A stretch of 21,563 nt of DNA, taken from positions 1 through 21,563 of the forward strand of contig JBOHER010000258.1 in assembly GCA_050701115.1 (NCBI GenBank), in the 5' to 3' direction. Both the position numbers and the translations under genes were made by a program. Of the stretch, positions 7,073 through 14,375 are shown piece by piece. The notes under the pieces are model-generated. The model saw nothing but the letters and a program-made list of their open reading frames with translations, had not been told where the DNA came from and searched no databases. The stretch's first letter is position 1. Each line of letters opens with the position of its first letter. This DNA comes from JBOHER01 sp050701115. Lineage in GTDB: Bacteria > Actinomycetota > Actinomycetes > Mycobacteriales > Pseudonocardiaceae.

Positions 7073-8068
7073 GTGGAACACGTCGACGTCCTGATCGTCG
7101 GAGCGGGACCGGTAGGCCTCTACGGCACCTACTACGCCGGGTTTCGCGGCCTCAGCGTCGCGGTCATGGACAGCCTTCCCGAGGTCGGCGGCCAGGTGTC
7201 GGCGCTCTACCCGGAGAAGAGCATTTACGACGTCGCGGGCCTGCCCGGCGTGCGCGGGCAGACCCTGGTCGACAACCTGGTCGAGCAGGCCGCCCCGTTC
7301 CGGCCGCAATACCTGCTCGGGCAGCGGGCCGACACAGTCGAGCAGGCCGCTGGCGGCAAGATCGTAGTGACCAGTTCTGCCGGTACCCGAGTCTCGGCCG
7401 GCGCGGTGGTGGTCACCGGTGGGATAGGTAGCTTCTCGCCTCGACCGTTGCCCTGTGGCCGCGAGTTCGAGGGGCGTGGACTCGGCTACTTTGTGCCCAA
7501 ACTGCACGCCTTGCGCGGTCTCGACGTGGTGGTCGTCGGCGGCGGAGACAGCGCGGTGGACTGGGCGCTCGCCCTGGAGGAAATAGCCTCCTCGGTGACC
7601 CTGGTGCACCGCCGACAGGCCTTCCGCGCGCACGAGCACAGCGTGACGCAACTGCGCGAATCCTCGACGCGCTTGGTGCTGGACGCCCAGGTGGTGGAGT
7701 TGCGCGGCGGCGATCATGTGCGCGAGGCCGTGGTTTCGGTCAAGGGGCAGGACGCGCACCTCGTGCTCGACGCGCGAGCCGTTGTCGCCGCCCTTGGCTT
7801 CACAGCTGACCTCGGTCCCCTGGAGTCCTGGGGCTTCACCCTCGACCGCAGGCGTATCACCGTGGACACCGCGATGCGAACCGGGGTGCCCGGCGTGTTC
7901 GCCGCAGGCGACATCGCGACCTATCCGGGCAAGGTCAAGCTCATCGCCGTCGGCTTCGGCGAGGTCGCGACCGCGGTCAACAACGCCGCAGCGCTCATGC
8001 AACCCGATATCGGGATCGAACCCGGGCATTCCTCGGATGCCCCATCTGGCCTGCCCGTCGCCGTCTGA
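7073..8068 (+). CDS. Ferredoxin-NADP+ reductase, thioredoxin-reductase-like
   Basis: A 331-residue FAD/NAD(P) oxidoreductase that should pass electrons from NADPH to the ferredoxin encoded next. Visible: FAD Rossmann motif GAGPVG (10-15), EVGGQVSALYPEK, second Rossmann motif GGGDSA (156-161) for NADPH with HRR at 179-181 (the arginines typical of NADPH preference), and the closing FAD motif VFAAGDIATYPGK. The redox-active CxxC of true thioredoxin reductases is absent (a single Cys at 128), which together with the neighbouring ferredoxin marks it as the TrxR-like ferredoxin-NADP reductase class. Start GTG 7073 is preceded by GGAGGAG seven bases upstream. The ferredoxin starts 12 bases after its stop, so the pair is surely co-transcribed and likely works as the electron supply for the R2lox protein or the desaturase further down (inference). 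Confidence 0.93.
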   Translation: MEHVDVLIVGAGPVGLYGTYYAGFRGLSVAVMDSLPEVGGQVSALYPEKSIYDVAGLPGVRGQTLVDNLVEQAAPFRPQYLLGQRADTVEQAAGGKIVVTSSAGTRVSAGAVVVTGGIGSFSPRPLPCGREFEGRGLGYFVPKLHALRGLDVVVVGGGDSAVDWALALEEIASSVTLVHRRQAFRAHEHSVTQLRESSTRLVLDAQVVELRGGDHVREAVVSVKGQDAHLVLDARAVVAALGFTADLGPLESWGFTLDRRRITVDTAMRTGVPGVFAAGDIATYPGKVKLIAVGFGEVATAVNNAAALMQPDIGIEPGHSSDAPSGLPVAV

Positions 8069-8080
8069 AAGGACAACGTC

Positions 8081-8398
8081 ATGACTTTCGTCATCGGAGA
8101 ACCGTGCATCGACGTGATGGACCGTTCCTGCATCGAGGAGTGTCCGGTCGACTGCATCTACGAGGGCGAGCGGATGTTGTACATCCACCCCGTCGAGTGC
8201 ATCGACTGCGGCGCCTGCGAACCGGCGTGTCCCATGGAAGCGATCCGCCCGCAGCAACGGCTCGCCGAGGAGTGGAAGCCCTTCCAGGAAGCCGCGAAGG
8301 AAGCAGTGCACCCACTGGGCGTCCCGGGTGGCTCGACCAAGGTCGAACTCCCTATCGCCGATCCGTCCTTTGTGGCCGGTTACAGCAAAGACGACTGA
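8081..8398 (+). CDS. 7Fe ferredoxin ([3Fe-4S][4Fe-4S], FdxA type)
   Basis: A 105-residue ferredoxin. Cysteines at 9, 17, 21, 40, 43, 46 and 50 reproduce the 7Fe pattern of the Azotobacter FdI/actinobacterial FdxA family: C9, C17 and C50 are expected to bind the [3Fe-4S] cluster, and C21, C40, C43 and C46 the [4Fe-4S] cluster; an extra Cys25 is also typical. The N-terminus (FVIGEPCIDVMDRSCIEECP) and YIHPVECIDCGACEPACP are very close to the family consensus. The C-terminal tail of about 45 residues is also as in FdxA proteins. ATG 8081 has GAAAGGA at 8067-8073, which overlaps the reductase stop, so translation is closely linked. Its partner reductase is immediately upstream and R2lox begins 56 bases downstream. 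Confidence 0.96.
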   Translation: MTFVIGEPCIDVMDRSCIEECPVDCIYEGERMLYIHPVECIDCGACEPACPMEAIRPQQRLAEEWKPFQEAAKEAVHPLGVPGGSTKVELPIADPSFVAGYSKDD

Positions 8399-8454
8399 CA
8401 CCCGTTCCACCACATCGCCGGGCAGAGGCCGGCCGAAGAGAAGGAGTTTCACCG

Positions 8455-9438
8455 ATGGCAATCGACGTCGTTATCGAGCACGGCAGCCGTACTGGCTTCG
8501 GCAGTCTGTCCGAGGGCGGGCTCCGCATGGAGTCGTTCCCGATGAAGCTGTTCAAGAAGGGCAACAAGAAGTTCTGGGACCCGTCCGACATCGACTTCTC
8601 GCAGGACGCGGGCGACTTCGCCGCGATGACCGACGACGAGAAGAAGCTCACCTGCACACTGGCCTCGCACTTCATGGCGGGGGAGGAGTCCGTCGCGCAG
8701 GATCTGCAGCCATTCATGTCGGCAATGGCATCGGAAGGCCGGCTGGCCGACGAGGCCTACCTGACGCAGTTTCTGTTCGAGGAAGCTAAGCACATGCAGG
8801 CGTTCCGTATGTGGTTCGACGCGTTGGGGCTCACCACCGACCTGCACAGCTACGTCGACTACAGCGAGCCCTACCACAAGATCTTCTACGAAGAGCTGCC
8901 CGCCTCGCTCTATGCCCTTGCACATGACCCTTCGCCTGCCGCGCAGATTCGCGCGTCGGTGACCTACAACCACGTCGTGGAGGGAACGCTCGCTCTCACC
9001 GGCTACTACGTGTGGGCGAAAGTGTGCAACAGCAGGGGAATCCTGCCCGGCATCCAGCAGGTGATCAAGCACATCGGTGACGACGAACGTCGTCACATGG
9101 CGTGGGGCACGTTCACCTGCCGCAGGCACGTCGCCGCCGACGACGCGAACTGGGACGTGGTGGACGAGCGGATGGGGGAGCTGTTGCAGCCCGCGATCGC
9201 ACTCATCGCGACGATCTTCGATCAGTTCCCCGACACCATCCCGTTCGGACTCGACATCGAGGAAATGACCGAATACGCGATGGACAAGGTCGGCAGGCGG
9301 CTGGAGTCCATCGAAAGTGCGCGCGGCCGCGATGTGACAGAGATCGATGAGGACTACACGCCGATGCAGCTCGAGGACAAGTTCGCCGAGGAGGACACGG
9401 CAGCGATCGCGAAGAGCCTCGCCGCAGTTCGTAGCTGA
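8455..9438 (+). CDS. R2-like ligand-binding oxidase (R2lox)
   Basis: A 327-residue ferritin-like protein, often auto-annotated as ribonucleotide reductase beta subunit, but with R2lox features. By alignment to M. tuberculosis Rv0233 from memory with a constant offset of 9, every metal ligand is present: Glu77 (FMAGEESV), Glu110 and His113 (LFEEAKH), Glu176 (VVEG), Glu211 and His214 (DERRH). The residues that form the Val-Tyr ether cross-link in R2lox are also there, Val80 and Tyr171 (TYNHVVEG). No class I NrdA/NrdE partner is in the window. R2lox proteins assemble a Mn/Fe (or diiron) cofactor, bind a long-chain fatty acid and perform two-electron O2 chemistry; the natural reaction is not established. 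ATG 8455 follows AAGGAG at 8441-8446. The longer frame from 8104 merely reads through the ferredoxin gene out of frame. Neighbouring ferredoxin and reductase genes suggest a dedicated reductant. Confidence 0.95.
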   Translation: MAIDVVIEHGSRTGFGSLSEGGLRMESFPMKLFKKGNKKFWDPSDIDFSQDAGDFAAMTDDEKKLTCTLASHFMAGEESVAQDLQPFMSAMASEGRLADEAYLTQFLFEEAKHMQAFRMWFDALGLTTDLHSYVDYSEPYHKIFYEELPASLYALAHDPSPAAQIRASVTYNHVVEGTLALTGYYVWAKVCNSRGILPGIQQVIKHIGDDERRHMAWGTFTCRRHVAADDANWDVVDERMGELLQPAIALIATIFDQFPDTIPFGLDIEEMTEYAMDKVGRRLESIESARGRDVTEIDEDYTPMQLEDKFAEEDTAAIAKSLAAVRS

Positions 9439-9465
9439 ATCCCATCGCCGCGTAAGGAGTAGACA

Positions 9466-10209
9466 ATGTCGTTGGCCTCCATCGGAGGGTCCACGCTGGC
9501 CCCGTTCCAGCCGATGTCGTTGCCGGACGCGGTGCACGGCGATCTGGTCGCGTCAGCGCCGTCGCGACCGGACGCCACGTTGCGTGCGCTTGCGGCCGAG
9601 CTGCACGACGGCCTTGCCCAGGCGCTGTTCGCGGCTCGCCTTGACGTTGACGAGTTGCTTGCGTCGGACGAGTTGCCGGGCCCGGCCCGGCGACAGCTGG
9701 AACGACTCTCCGCGCGGCTGGGTGACAGTTCGAACGCACTGCGGTCGGTGCTGCACCGGTTGTTCCAGACCGGTAGCGGCACCGACCCGTGCGGATCGGT
9801 CACCGACCGGGTTCGGGACAGCGTCGAGGAATGCTACGCGCGCTGCGAGTTCACCGGCGATATCCGTGTTTCCGGCAGTGGGGTCGAACCGGGCGCTGCG
9901 GAGAGCGAGCTGCTCGTCCGGTCGGTGCGGGAAGCGCTCGCGAACATCTCCAAACACGCCAACGCCTCTCACGTGCTGGTGTCGCTGCGGCGTGGGCGCG
10001 CGTGGTGGACCGTCGAGATCGAGGACGACGGTGTCGGTGATTCCGCCGATGTCCGAACGCGGCTCTCGCAGCCGGTCGGCCTGTCGTTCGGGCTCAGCAG
10101 CTTGGCCGACGAGGCCGCCCGGCTGGGTGGCCGACTCTGGGTATCCAGGGCACAACGGCTCGCGGGAATCAGCCTCAGTGTGTCGGTCCCGGTCGGGCTG
10201 GGGTGCTGA
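9466..10209 (+). CDS. Sensor-less NarX/DegS-type histidine kinase (HisKA_3)
   Basis: A 247-residue soluble kinase with no transmembrane segment and only about 40 residues before the phosphorylation site, so it lacks any classical sensor domain. The H-box is AAELHDGLAQALFAARL with His47 (HisKA_3 family). The HATPase_c domain follows: N-box REALANISKHAN (Asn160), IEDDGVGD (about 185-192) and a degenerate G2 box (GLSFGLSSLADEA). Cysteines at 109, 123, 127 and the last residue are notable but form no known cluster motif. ATG 9466 has TAAGGAG at 9453-9459, 27 bases after the R2lox stop. The cognate regulator starts one base after its stop. It may be activated by a protein partner or a bound small molecule; the gene order suggests it reports on R2lox or its product (inference). 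Confidence 0.9.
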   Translation: MSLASIGGSTLAPFQPMSLPDAVHGDLVASAPSRPDATLRALAAELHDGLAQALFAARLDVDELLASDELPGPARRQLERLSARLGDSSNALRSVLHRLFQTGSGTDPCGSVTDRVRDSVEECYARCEFTGDIRVSGSGVEPGAAESELLVRSVREALANISKHANASHVLVSLRRGRAWWTVEIEDDGVGDSADVRTRLSQPVGLSFGLSSLADEAARLGGRLWVSRAQRLAGISLSVSVPVGLGC

Positions 10210-10210
10210 C

Positions 10211-10843
10211 ATGACGACCAAGGCCGCCGTTCGTGCTGTTCTTGTCGATGACCACCAGCTGGTGCTGGACGGACTCAGCCGTGCGTTGACGCGTCAGGGA
10301 ATGAGCGTGCTCGGCACCTTTGTGGACGGACATTCGGCTCTGCGTTTCCTCGGGTGCCACGTCGTGGACTTCTTGGTTGTGGATCTCCGCTTGCGGGACG
10401 AGTCCGGCATCTCGGTGGTCACCGAGACCCATCGCAGGCACCCGGACATCAAGATCGCGGTGCTGACCAGCTTCGATGACGGGGGTGCGGCATCCTCCGC
10501 GGTCCGGGCAGGCGCCACCGGCTATCTGCTAAAGGACACCTTGACCAGCGAATTGAGCAGGCAGTTGCACGATGTCGCCTGCGGTCACCTGGTGATCGAC
10601 TCCAGGGTGGCCTCAGCCGTCCTGGCTCCGCAGCAATTGCTCAGTGACCAGGAAATGCTGGTGCTGAAGCTGGTATCCGAGGGCTTGACCAACAAGGAGA
10701 TCGGTGCCCGGCTCCACCTGAGCCACTACACCGTCAAGGACTACCTGAGTCGGATCATGCGTAAGCTCGGTACCAGCACGCGCGCGGAAACCGTGGCGAA
10801 GGCTGGGGAACGAAGCTTGCTTAGGCCGGGCGGGGCGGCATGA
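10211..10843 (+). CDS. NarL/LuxR-family response regulator
   Basis: A 210-residue response regulator. Receiver: Asp13-Asp14 (LVDDHQ), phospho-acceptor Asp58 (LVVDLRLRDESG), Thr/Ser switch in VLTSFDD, Lys108 (GYLLKDT). The LuxR-type helix-turn-helix occupies about residues 142-205 (LLSDQEMLVLKLVSEGLTNK, EIGARLHLS, HYTVKDYLSRIMRKLG). ATG 10211 begins one base after the kinase stop, and its own TGA overlaps the ATG of the sigma factor gene (ATGA at 10840-10843). This places kinase, regulator and sigma factor in one translationally coupled string. It is distinct in sequence from the regulator at 4854-5537, so the window holds two separate NarL-type systems. Confidence 0.95.
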   Translation: MTTKAAVRAVLVDDHQLVLDGLSRALTRQGMSVLGTFVDGHSALRFLGCHVVDFLVVDLRLRDESGISVVTETHRRHPDIKIAVLTSFDDGGAASSAVRAGATGYLLKDTLTSELSRQLHDVACGHLVIDSRVASAVLAPQQLLSDQEMLVLKLVSEGLTNKEIGARLHLSHYTVKDYLSRIMRKLGTSTRAETVAKAGERSLLRPGGAA

Positions 10844-11505
10844 CGGTCCAGGCCATCACACTTGTGTCCGCGCTGCGGGCAGGCGAACGGGACGCGTTCG
10901 CGCACCTGTACTCGCATTACTCCGGTTACCTCCATCGGTACCTGCTGTCCCAGCTTCGCGACCCGGTGACCGCCGAGGACCTGACGAGCGAGACGTTCCT
11001 GCGAGCTCTGCGCGGTGCGCGACTGCTCAGCGCGGATACGGTGGAGATTCGGCCATGGTTGACCAGGATCGCGCGCAACCTCGTCTACGACCACGTGAAG
11101 TCGGCCCGCCATCGGCTCGAGGTTGTCGTCGACAAGCCGGTCGAGGATGGCCGATCGGCACCCGACCCGTCGTATCTGGTCCTTCGGCGCCGCGAACGTC
11201 AGTGGCTCATCTCCGGGATTGCCCAGCTCACCGGTGACCAGCAGCGGTGCGTTTCATTGCGGTTCTTCGGTGAGCACACCGTGGCGGAAACGGCAACCGC
11301 CATGGGCCGAGACCCCGGTGCGGTGCGCGCCTTGCAGCACCGCGCGGTACGCAAACTGGCCTCGATCCTGACCGGGCAACCGGCTGCCACGCAGCGGCCG
11401 GGAAGCGAGCTGCCCAGTTCGCTTGCCCTGATCCCTTCCCTGACCAAGCCCTCTAGTGACCGGAGGTGGCCGTGTCCGTGTCCGTTGATCAACGTCCGGT
11501 GCTGA
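10840..11505 (+). CDS. ECF-type RNA polymerase sigma factor
   Basis: A 221-residue sigma factor with region 2 (AFAHLYSHYSGYLHRYLL, LRDPVTAEDLTSETFLRAL, RPWLTRIARNLVYDHVKSA) binding the -10 element and core polymerase, and region 4 (LTGDQQRCVSLRFFGEHTVA, ETATAMGRDPGAVRALQHRA) binding the -35 element. There is no region 1.1 or 3, as expected for the ECF class. After region 4 there is a tail of about 35 residues. The start overlaps the preceding regulator's stop (ATGA) and the 3' end overlaps the desaturase gene by about 34 bases. No anti-sigma factor (zinc-binding HxxxCxxC or membrane type) is encoded next to it, so control is probably through the coupled kinase/regulator pair (inference). Confidence 0.93.
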   Translation: MTVQAITLVSALRAGERDAFAHLYSHYSGYLHRYLLSQLRDPVTAEDLTSETFLRALRGARLLSADTVEIRPWLTRIARNLVYDHVKSARHRLEVVVDKPVEDGRSAPDPSYLVLRRRERQWLISGIAQLTGDQQRCVSLRFFGEHTVAETATAMGRDPGAVRALQHRAVRKLASILTGQPAATQRPGSELPSSLALIPSLTKPSSDRRWPCPCPLINVRC

Positions 11506-13547
11506 GCGAAGCCGAGTCGCGTGCGGTGCGACGCGGCGTGCCGGACCCCGGTATCCCTGTTCCTGTGGTGTCGCTGCCGACGCTGTTGTTGTTTGCCGGT
11601 TCGCTTGCGTTGTGGTCCTTCGCTACCTGGCTGGCGTTGGGCTCAGAGGTCACGCCCTGGGTCACCATCCCGATCCACGCCGCGGTCACCTTCACGATGT
11701 TCACCGTGTTGCACGAGGCCACGCACCACGCCGCGGGTCGACTGACGTGGGTCAATGAGGTCCTCGGCAGGTTGTCCATGCCGTTCGTCGCGAGCTTCGC
11801 CAGTTTTCCGGCGATGCGGCACATTCACATCGAGCACCACCGCAATACCAACGAGCACCGCAGCATCGACCCGGATGCGTGGACCAGCCACGGCCCCGCG
11901 TGGCAGCTTCCGTTCCGGTGGGCCACCCAGGATCTGTACTACATCCGTTTCTGGGCGCCGCGGTTCTTCCGCCGTCCGCGGGCCGAGACGATCGAGACGG
12001 CGGCTTACGCGGTAGGCACCATCGCGCTCATCGTCTGGGCCTGGATAGGAGGCTGGGTCTGGCAGCTCGCCGTCGTTTACCTGATTCCTCAGCGCATCGG
12101 CATCACCGTGCTGGCCTGGTGGTTTGACTGGCTGCCGCATCACGGCCTGACCGAGACCCAGGCGCAGAACCGGTTTCGCGCCACCCGGGTGCGGGTCGGC
12201 CTCGAATGGCTGCTGACTCCGGTGCTGCTGTATCAGAACTATCACCTGGTCCATCATCTCCACCCCGCGATCCCGTTCTACCACTATGTGCAGGCGTGGA
12301 AGCTCAACGAGGCTACCTATCTGGACCGCGACTCGGCGATCATGACGGCGTGGGGCACAGAGCTGACCGCCGGCGAGTACCGCGCGTGGCGCAAGCTGAC
12401 CGATTCGTTCCAGTCCGACACCGCGGCCGAACCAGACGTCAGCCCGCTCGGCGTGATCCACAAGCTCAGGGTCTCCGAGGTGCGTCCGTTGACCGAGGAA
12501 AGCGTGGCGATCAGCTTCGAGGTACCGGAGACACTGCGCGAGCAGTTCCGATTCACCCCGGGCCAGCACCTCACGCTGCAGGTGGACATCGATGGCGTGA
12601 TCTACCGACGCACCTACTCGATCTGCGCCGCCGCTACCTCGGACCTGCTCAGGATCGGGGTCAAGCGGATCCCTGGGGGTGTGGTGTCGGGCTACCTCAC
12701 CGAGCGGGTGCGAGTCGGCGACCGCATCGGCGTGCAGGCACCGGCGGGACATTTCACCCTCGACCCGTGTAGCGACAACGCGAGGCGTTACGTCGGGATC
12801 GTCGCGGGCAGCGGTATCACGCCGATCATCTCGATGCTGTCCACCGCACTGCTGGTGGAGGAGCACAGCCGCTTCACGCTGGTCTACGGGAACCGCACGC
12901 CGGAGACGACGATGTTCGCCGACGATCTGCGCATGCTGGAACGCCAGTTCGAAGGACGGCTCCGAGTGGTGCACCAACTCGACGGACTCGCCGAATCGGA
13001 GATCGAGGAGTTGCACGGTGCCCAGGTGGCCCCGGAGGACGCTCGGTTAGCCACCGCCAGCATGCACGCCGGCCCGATCGACCCTGATCTTCTCGCTGAA
13101 CTGGTCGGTGACGTGGCTGGGGTGGACGGCTGGTACCTCTGCGGGCCCCAGCCCCTCGTGCGGGCTGTCCGGGCCAGCCTGCTCGGCGACGGCGTCGGCG
13201 CCGATCGGCTGCATGTCGAGTTGTTCCACCCCGAGAACGCTGCGCCCAGGCGACACGCCACCAGAGACAACCCGACCACGGTGACGGCCACGCTACGCCG
13301 GAAGCAGACCACCTTCGAGGTCGACGGCAGCCAGTCTGTGCTCGATGCCGCGCTGGACAGCAGCGTCGACGCCCCCTACGCGTGTATGGGCGGCGCGTGC
13401 GGGACCTGCCGGGCCAAGCTGCTGACCGGCACCGTCGAGATGGAGCAGAACCTGGTCCTCACCGAGCAGGATCTGGGCGAGGGCTACATCTTGACCTGCC
13501 AGTCCTATCCCACCGCCGACCGCATCGACATCGACTACGACGCCTGA
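11472..13547 (+). CDS. Membrane fatty-acid desaturase/carotenoid-hydroxylase-like domain fused to FAD/NAD/2Fe-2S reductase
   Basis: A 691-residue fusion. Residues 1-300 are a membrane desaturase/hydroxylase domain with about four hydrophobic spans and the three histidine boxes that hold a diiron site: HEATHH (81-86), HIEHHRNTNEH (119-129) and HLVHHLHP (His258, 261, 262), plus LPHHGL near 223. The RHIHIEHHRNTNEHRSIDPD pattern resembles CrtR-type beta-carotene hydroxylases as well as acyl-lipid desaturases. Residues 325-560 are a ferredoxin-reductase unit with RRTYS (FAD, 379-383), GSGITP (NAD(P)H, 446-451) and YLCGPQ. The C-terminus is a plant-type [2Fe-2S] domain, Cys638, 643, 646 and 676 (CMGGACGTC). 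The PaaE-like reductase order makes the enzyme self-sufficient for electrons. I chose GTG 11472 (GGAGG at 11462-11466, five-base gap) over GTG 11466. The start lies inside the sigma factor gene. The product is likely a hydroxylated or desaturated lipid or isoprenoid; the substrate is unknown. Confidence 0.93.
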   Translation: MSVSVDQRPVLSEAESRAVRRGVPDPGIPVPVVSLPTLLLFAGSLALWSFATWLALGSEVTPWVTIPIHAAVTFTMFTVLHEATHHAAGRLTWVNEVLGRLSMPFVASFASFPAMRHIHIEHHRNTNEHRSIDPDAWTSHGPAWQLPFRWATQDLYYIRFWAPRFFRRPRAETIETAAYAVGTIALIVWAWIGGWVWQLAVVYLIPQRIGITVLAWWFDWLPHHGLTETQAQNRFRATRVRVGLEWLLTPVLLYQNYHLVHHLHPAIPFYHYVQAWKLNEATYLDRDSAIMTAWGTELTAGEYRAWRKLTDSFQSDTAAEPDVSPLGVIHKLRVSEVRPLTEESVAISFEVPETLREQFRFTPGQHLTLQVDIDGVIYRRTYSICAAATSDLLRIGVKRIPGGVVSGYLTERVRVGDRIGVQAPAGHFTLDPCSDNARRYVGIVAGSGITPIISMLSTALLVEEHSRFTLVYGNRTPETTMFADDLRMLERQFEGRLRVVHQLDGLAESEIEELHGAQVAPEDARLATASMHAGPIDPDLLAELVGDVAGVDGWYLCGPQPLVRAVRASLLGDGVGADRLHVELFHPENAAPRRHATRDNPTTVTATLRRKQTTFEVDGSQSVLDAALDSSVDAPYACMGGACGTCRAKLLTGTVEMEQNLVLTEQDLGEGYILTCQSYPTADRIDIDYDA

Positions 13548-13554
13548 GGGTCAC

Positions 13555-13771
13555 GTGGTGTTGGACCTGGAATGCCTCGATCGGATCCATCTCAGCGCCT
13601 ACGTGCCGAACCTGCAGGTCGGTGGGCAGGTCGTGACGTTTATGACCCGGCATCTGGGCCATCCGATCCCCCCACCGGCGATCTTCGACAAGATCGTGAC
13701 CGCGTTCCGGAAATCGGTGGCCCGCTTCTCACCGGCACCGAGCGCCCGACTTCCAACAACATTCCGTGGTT
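13555..13771 (+). pseudogene. N-terminal fragment of a conserved actinobacterial protein of unknown function
   Basis: Eight bases after the desaturase stop a GTG opens a frame reading VLDLECLDRIHLSAYVPNLQ followed by VGGQVVTFMTRHLGHPIPPP and a helix with KSVARF. This is highly protein-like and resembles the N-terminus of a large conserved actinobacterial family that I know only as hypothetical, often near mobile DNA (recognition from memory, unverified). After about residue 58 the expected continuation (NNIPWF) is found in another frame near 13757-13771, and then sequence from the minus-strand methyltransferase remnant takes over. It is therefore a truncated fragment, not the complete 84-residue protein the open frame suggests. 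Confidence 0.5.
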
Positions 13772-14305
13772 TGCGGCCCGCTGGTGCGCTCCTGACGGTA
13801 GGCGAATAGCACCGACCAGGTCGGCCAGGGCAGCCATCTCGCGGCGCGGCCGGGTTCTGCGCGTCCATCGTGTAGTGGGAGGTCAGCACGGCAACTAACC
13901 CGCCGGGCTTGGTCAGATGGAGCGACTTCACGATGAAGCGGTTGTGTATGGCCAGGCCACCCCGTTGTGTCGGCGATCGGCCAGCACGGCGTCGCCGAAG
14001 GAACGTTGCCGATGACCAGGTCGAACGTGGCGTACTCCGCCCGTGTCTCGGCGAACAATTCAGTGAGGATCTTCGCAGCGGGGTAGAGGGCTCGGGCCAT
14101 ACCGGCACTGACGGGATCCGCTCGACCCCGACCAGGTGAGCGGCGGAGGGTGCGAGCCCGATGAAGTGCCCGATTCCCAGCCGGGTTCGAGCACGCGGCC
14201 ACCGGTGAATCCGAGTCCTTCGACGGCGCCCCAAACTTCTCGAATCAGCGCAATGTCGGTGTAGTGGGCGTTGAGGACGTTGCGTTCGGCGGTCGCGTTC
14301 CAGGG
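13772..14305 (-). pseudogene. DNA methyltransferase (helicase/methylase type) remnant with multiple frameshifts
   Basis: Reading the minus strand downward, a coherent protein can be followed only by changing frame several times: PWNATAERNVLNAHYTDIAL, then VEGLGFTGGRVLEPG (SAM-binding motif I region), FIGLAPSAAHLVGVE, ARALYPAAKILTELFAETRA, YATFDLVIGNVP and FGDAVLADRRHN (the NPPF-like catalytic motif, here GNVPFG split by a shift), HNRFIVKSLHLTKPGGLVAV, LTSHYTMDAQNPAA and EMAALADLVGAIRLPSGAHQ. This matches the N6-adenine methylase part of the very large methylase-helicase proteins of actinobacterial plasmids and integrative elements, related in style to DarB-type antirestriction proteins (from memory). 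At least four frameshifts and loss of both ends make it non-functional. It overlaps nothing intact. Confidence 0.65.
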
Positions 14306-14375
14306 GAATTACTCAACGTCGACAGGTCTGGCCGAACGGTCTGACTGGCTGGGAGCCCGCCCCCGATGCTGGCCG

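Noticed and set aside
8104..8454. Upstream extension of R2lox in frame
   Set aside because: It reads the ferredoxin gene out of frame, and the ATG at 8455 has a clear ribosome binding site.
6821..8461. 546-residue minus-strand open frame
   Set aside because: Antisense to the reductase and ferredoxin, which have complete family motifs on the plus strand.
8455..9438. Class I ribonucleotide reductase small subunit
   Set aside because: The Val80/Tyr171 cross-link pair and ligand set fit R2lox, the Rv0233-like alignment is gap-free over all ligands, and no large subunit gene is present.
8449..9537. 362-residue minus-strand open frame
   Set aside because: Antisense to R2lox, whose metal ligands and length are fully conserved.
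11643..13016. 457-residue minus-strand open frame
   Set aside because: Antisense shadow of the desaturase-reductase fusion; no recognisable motif.
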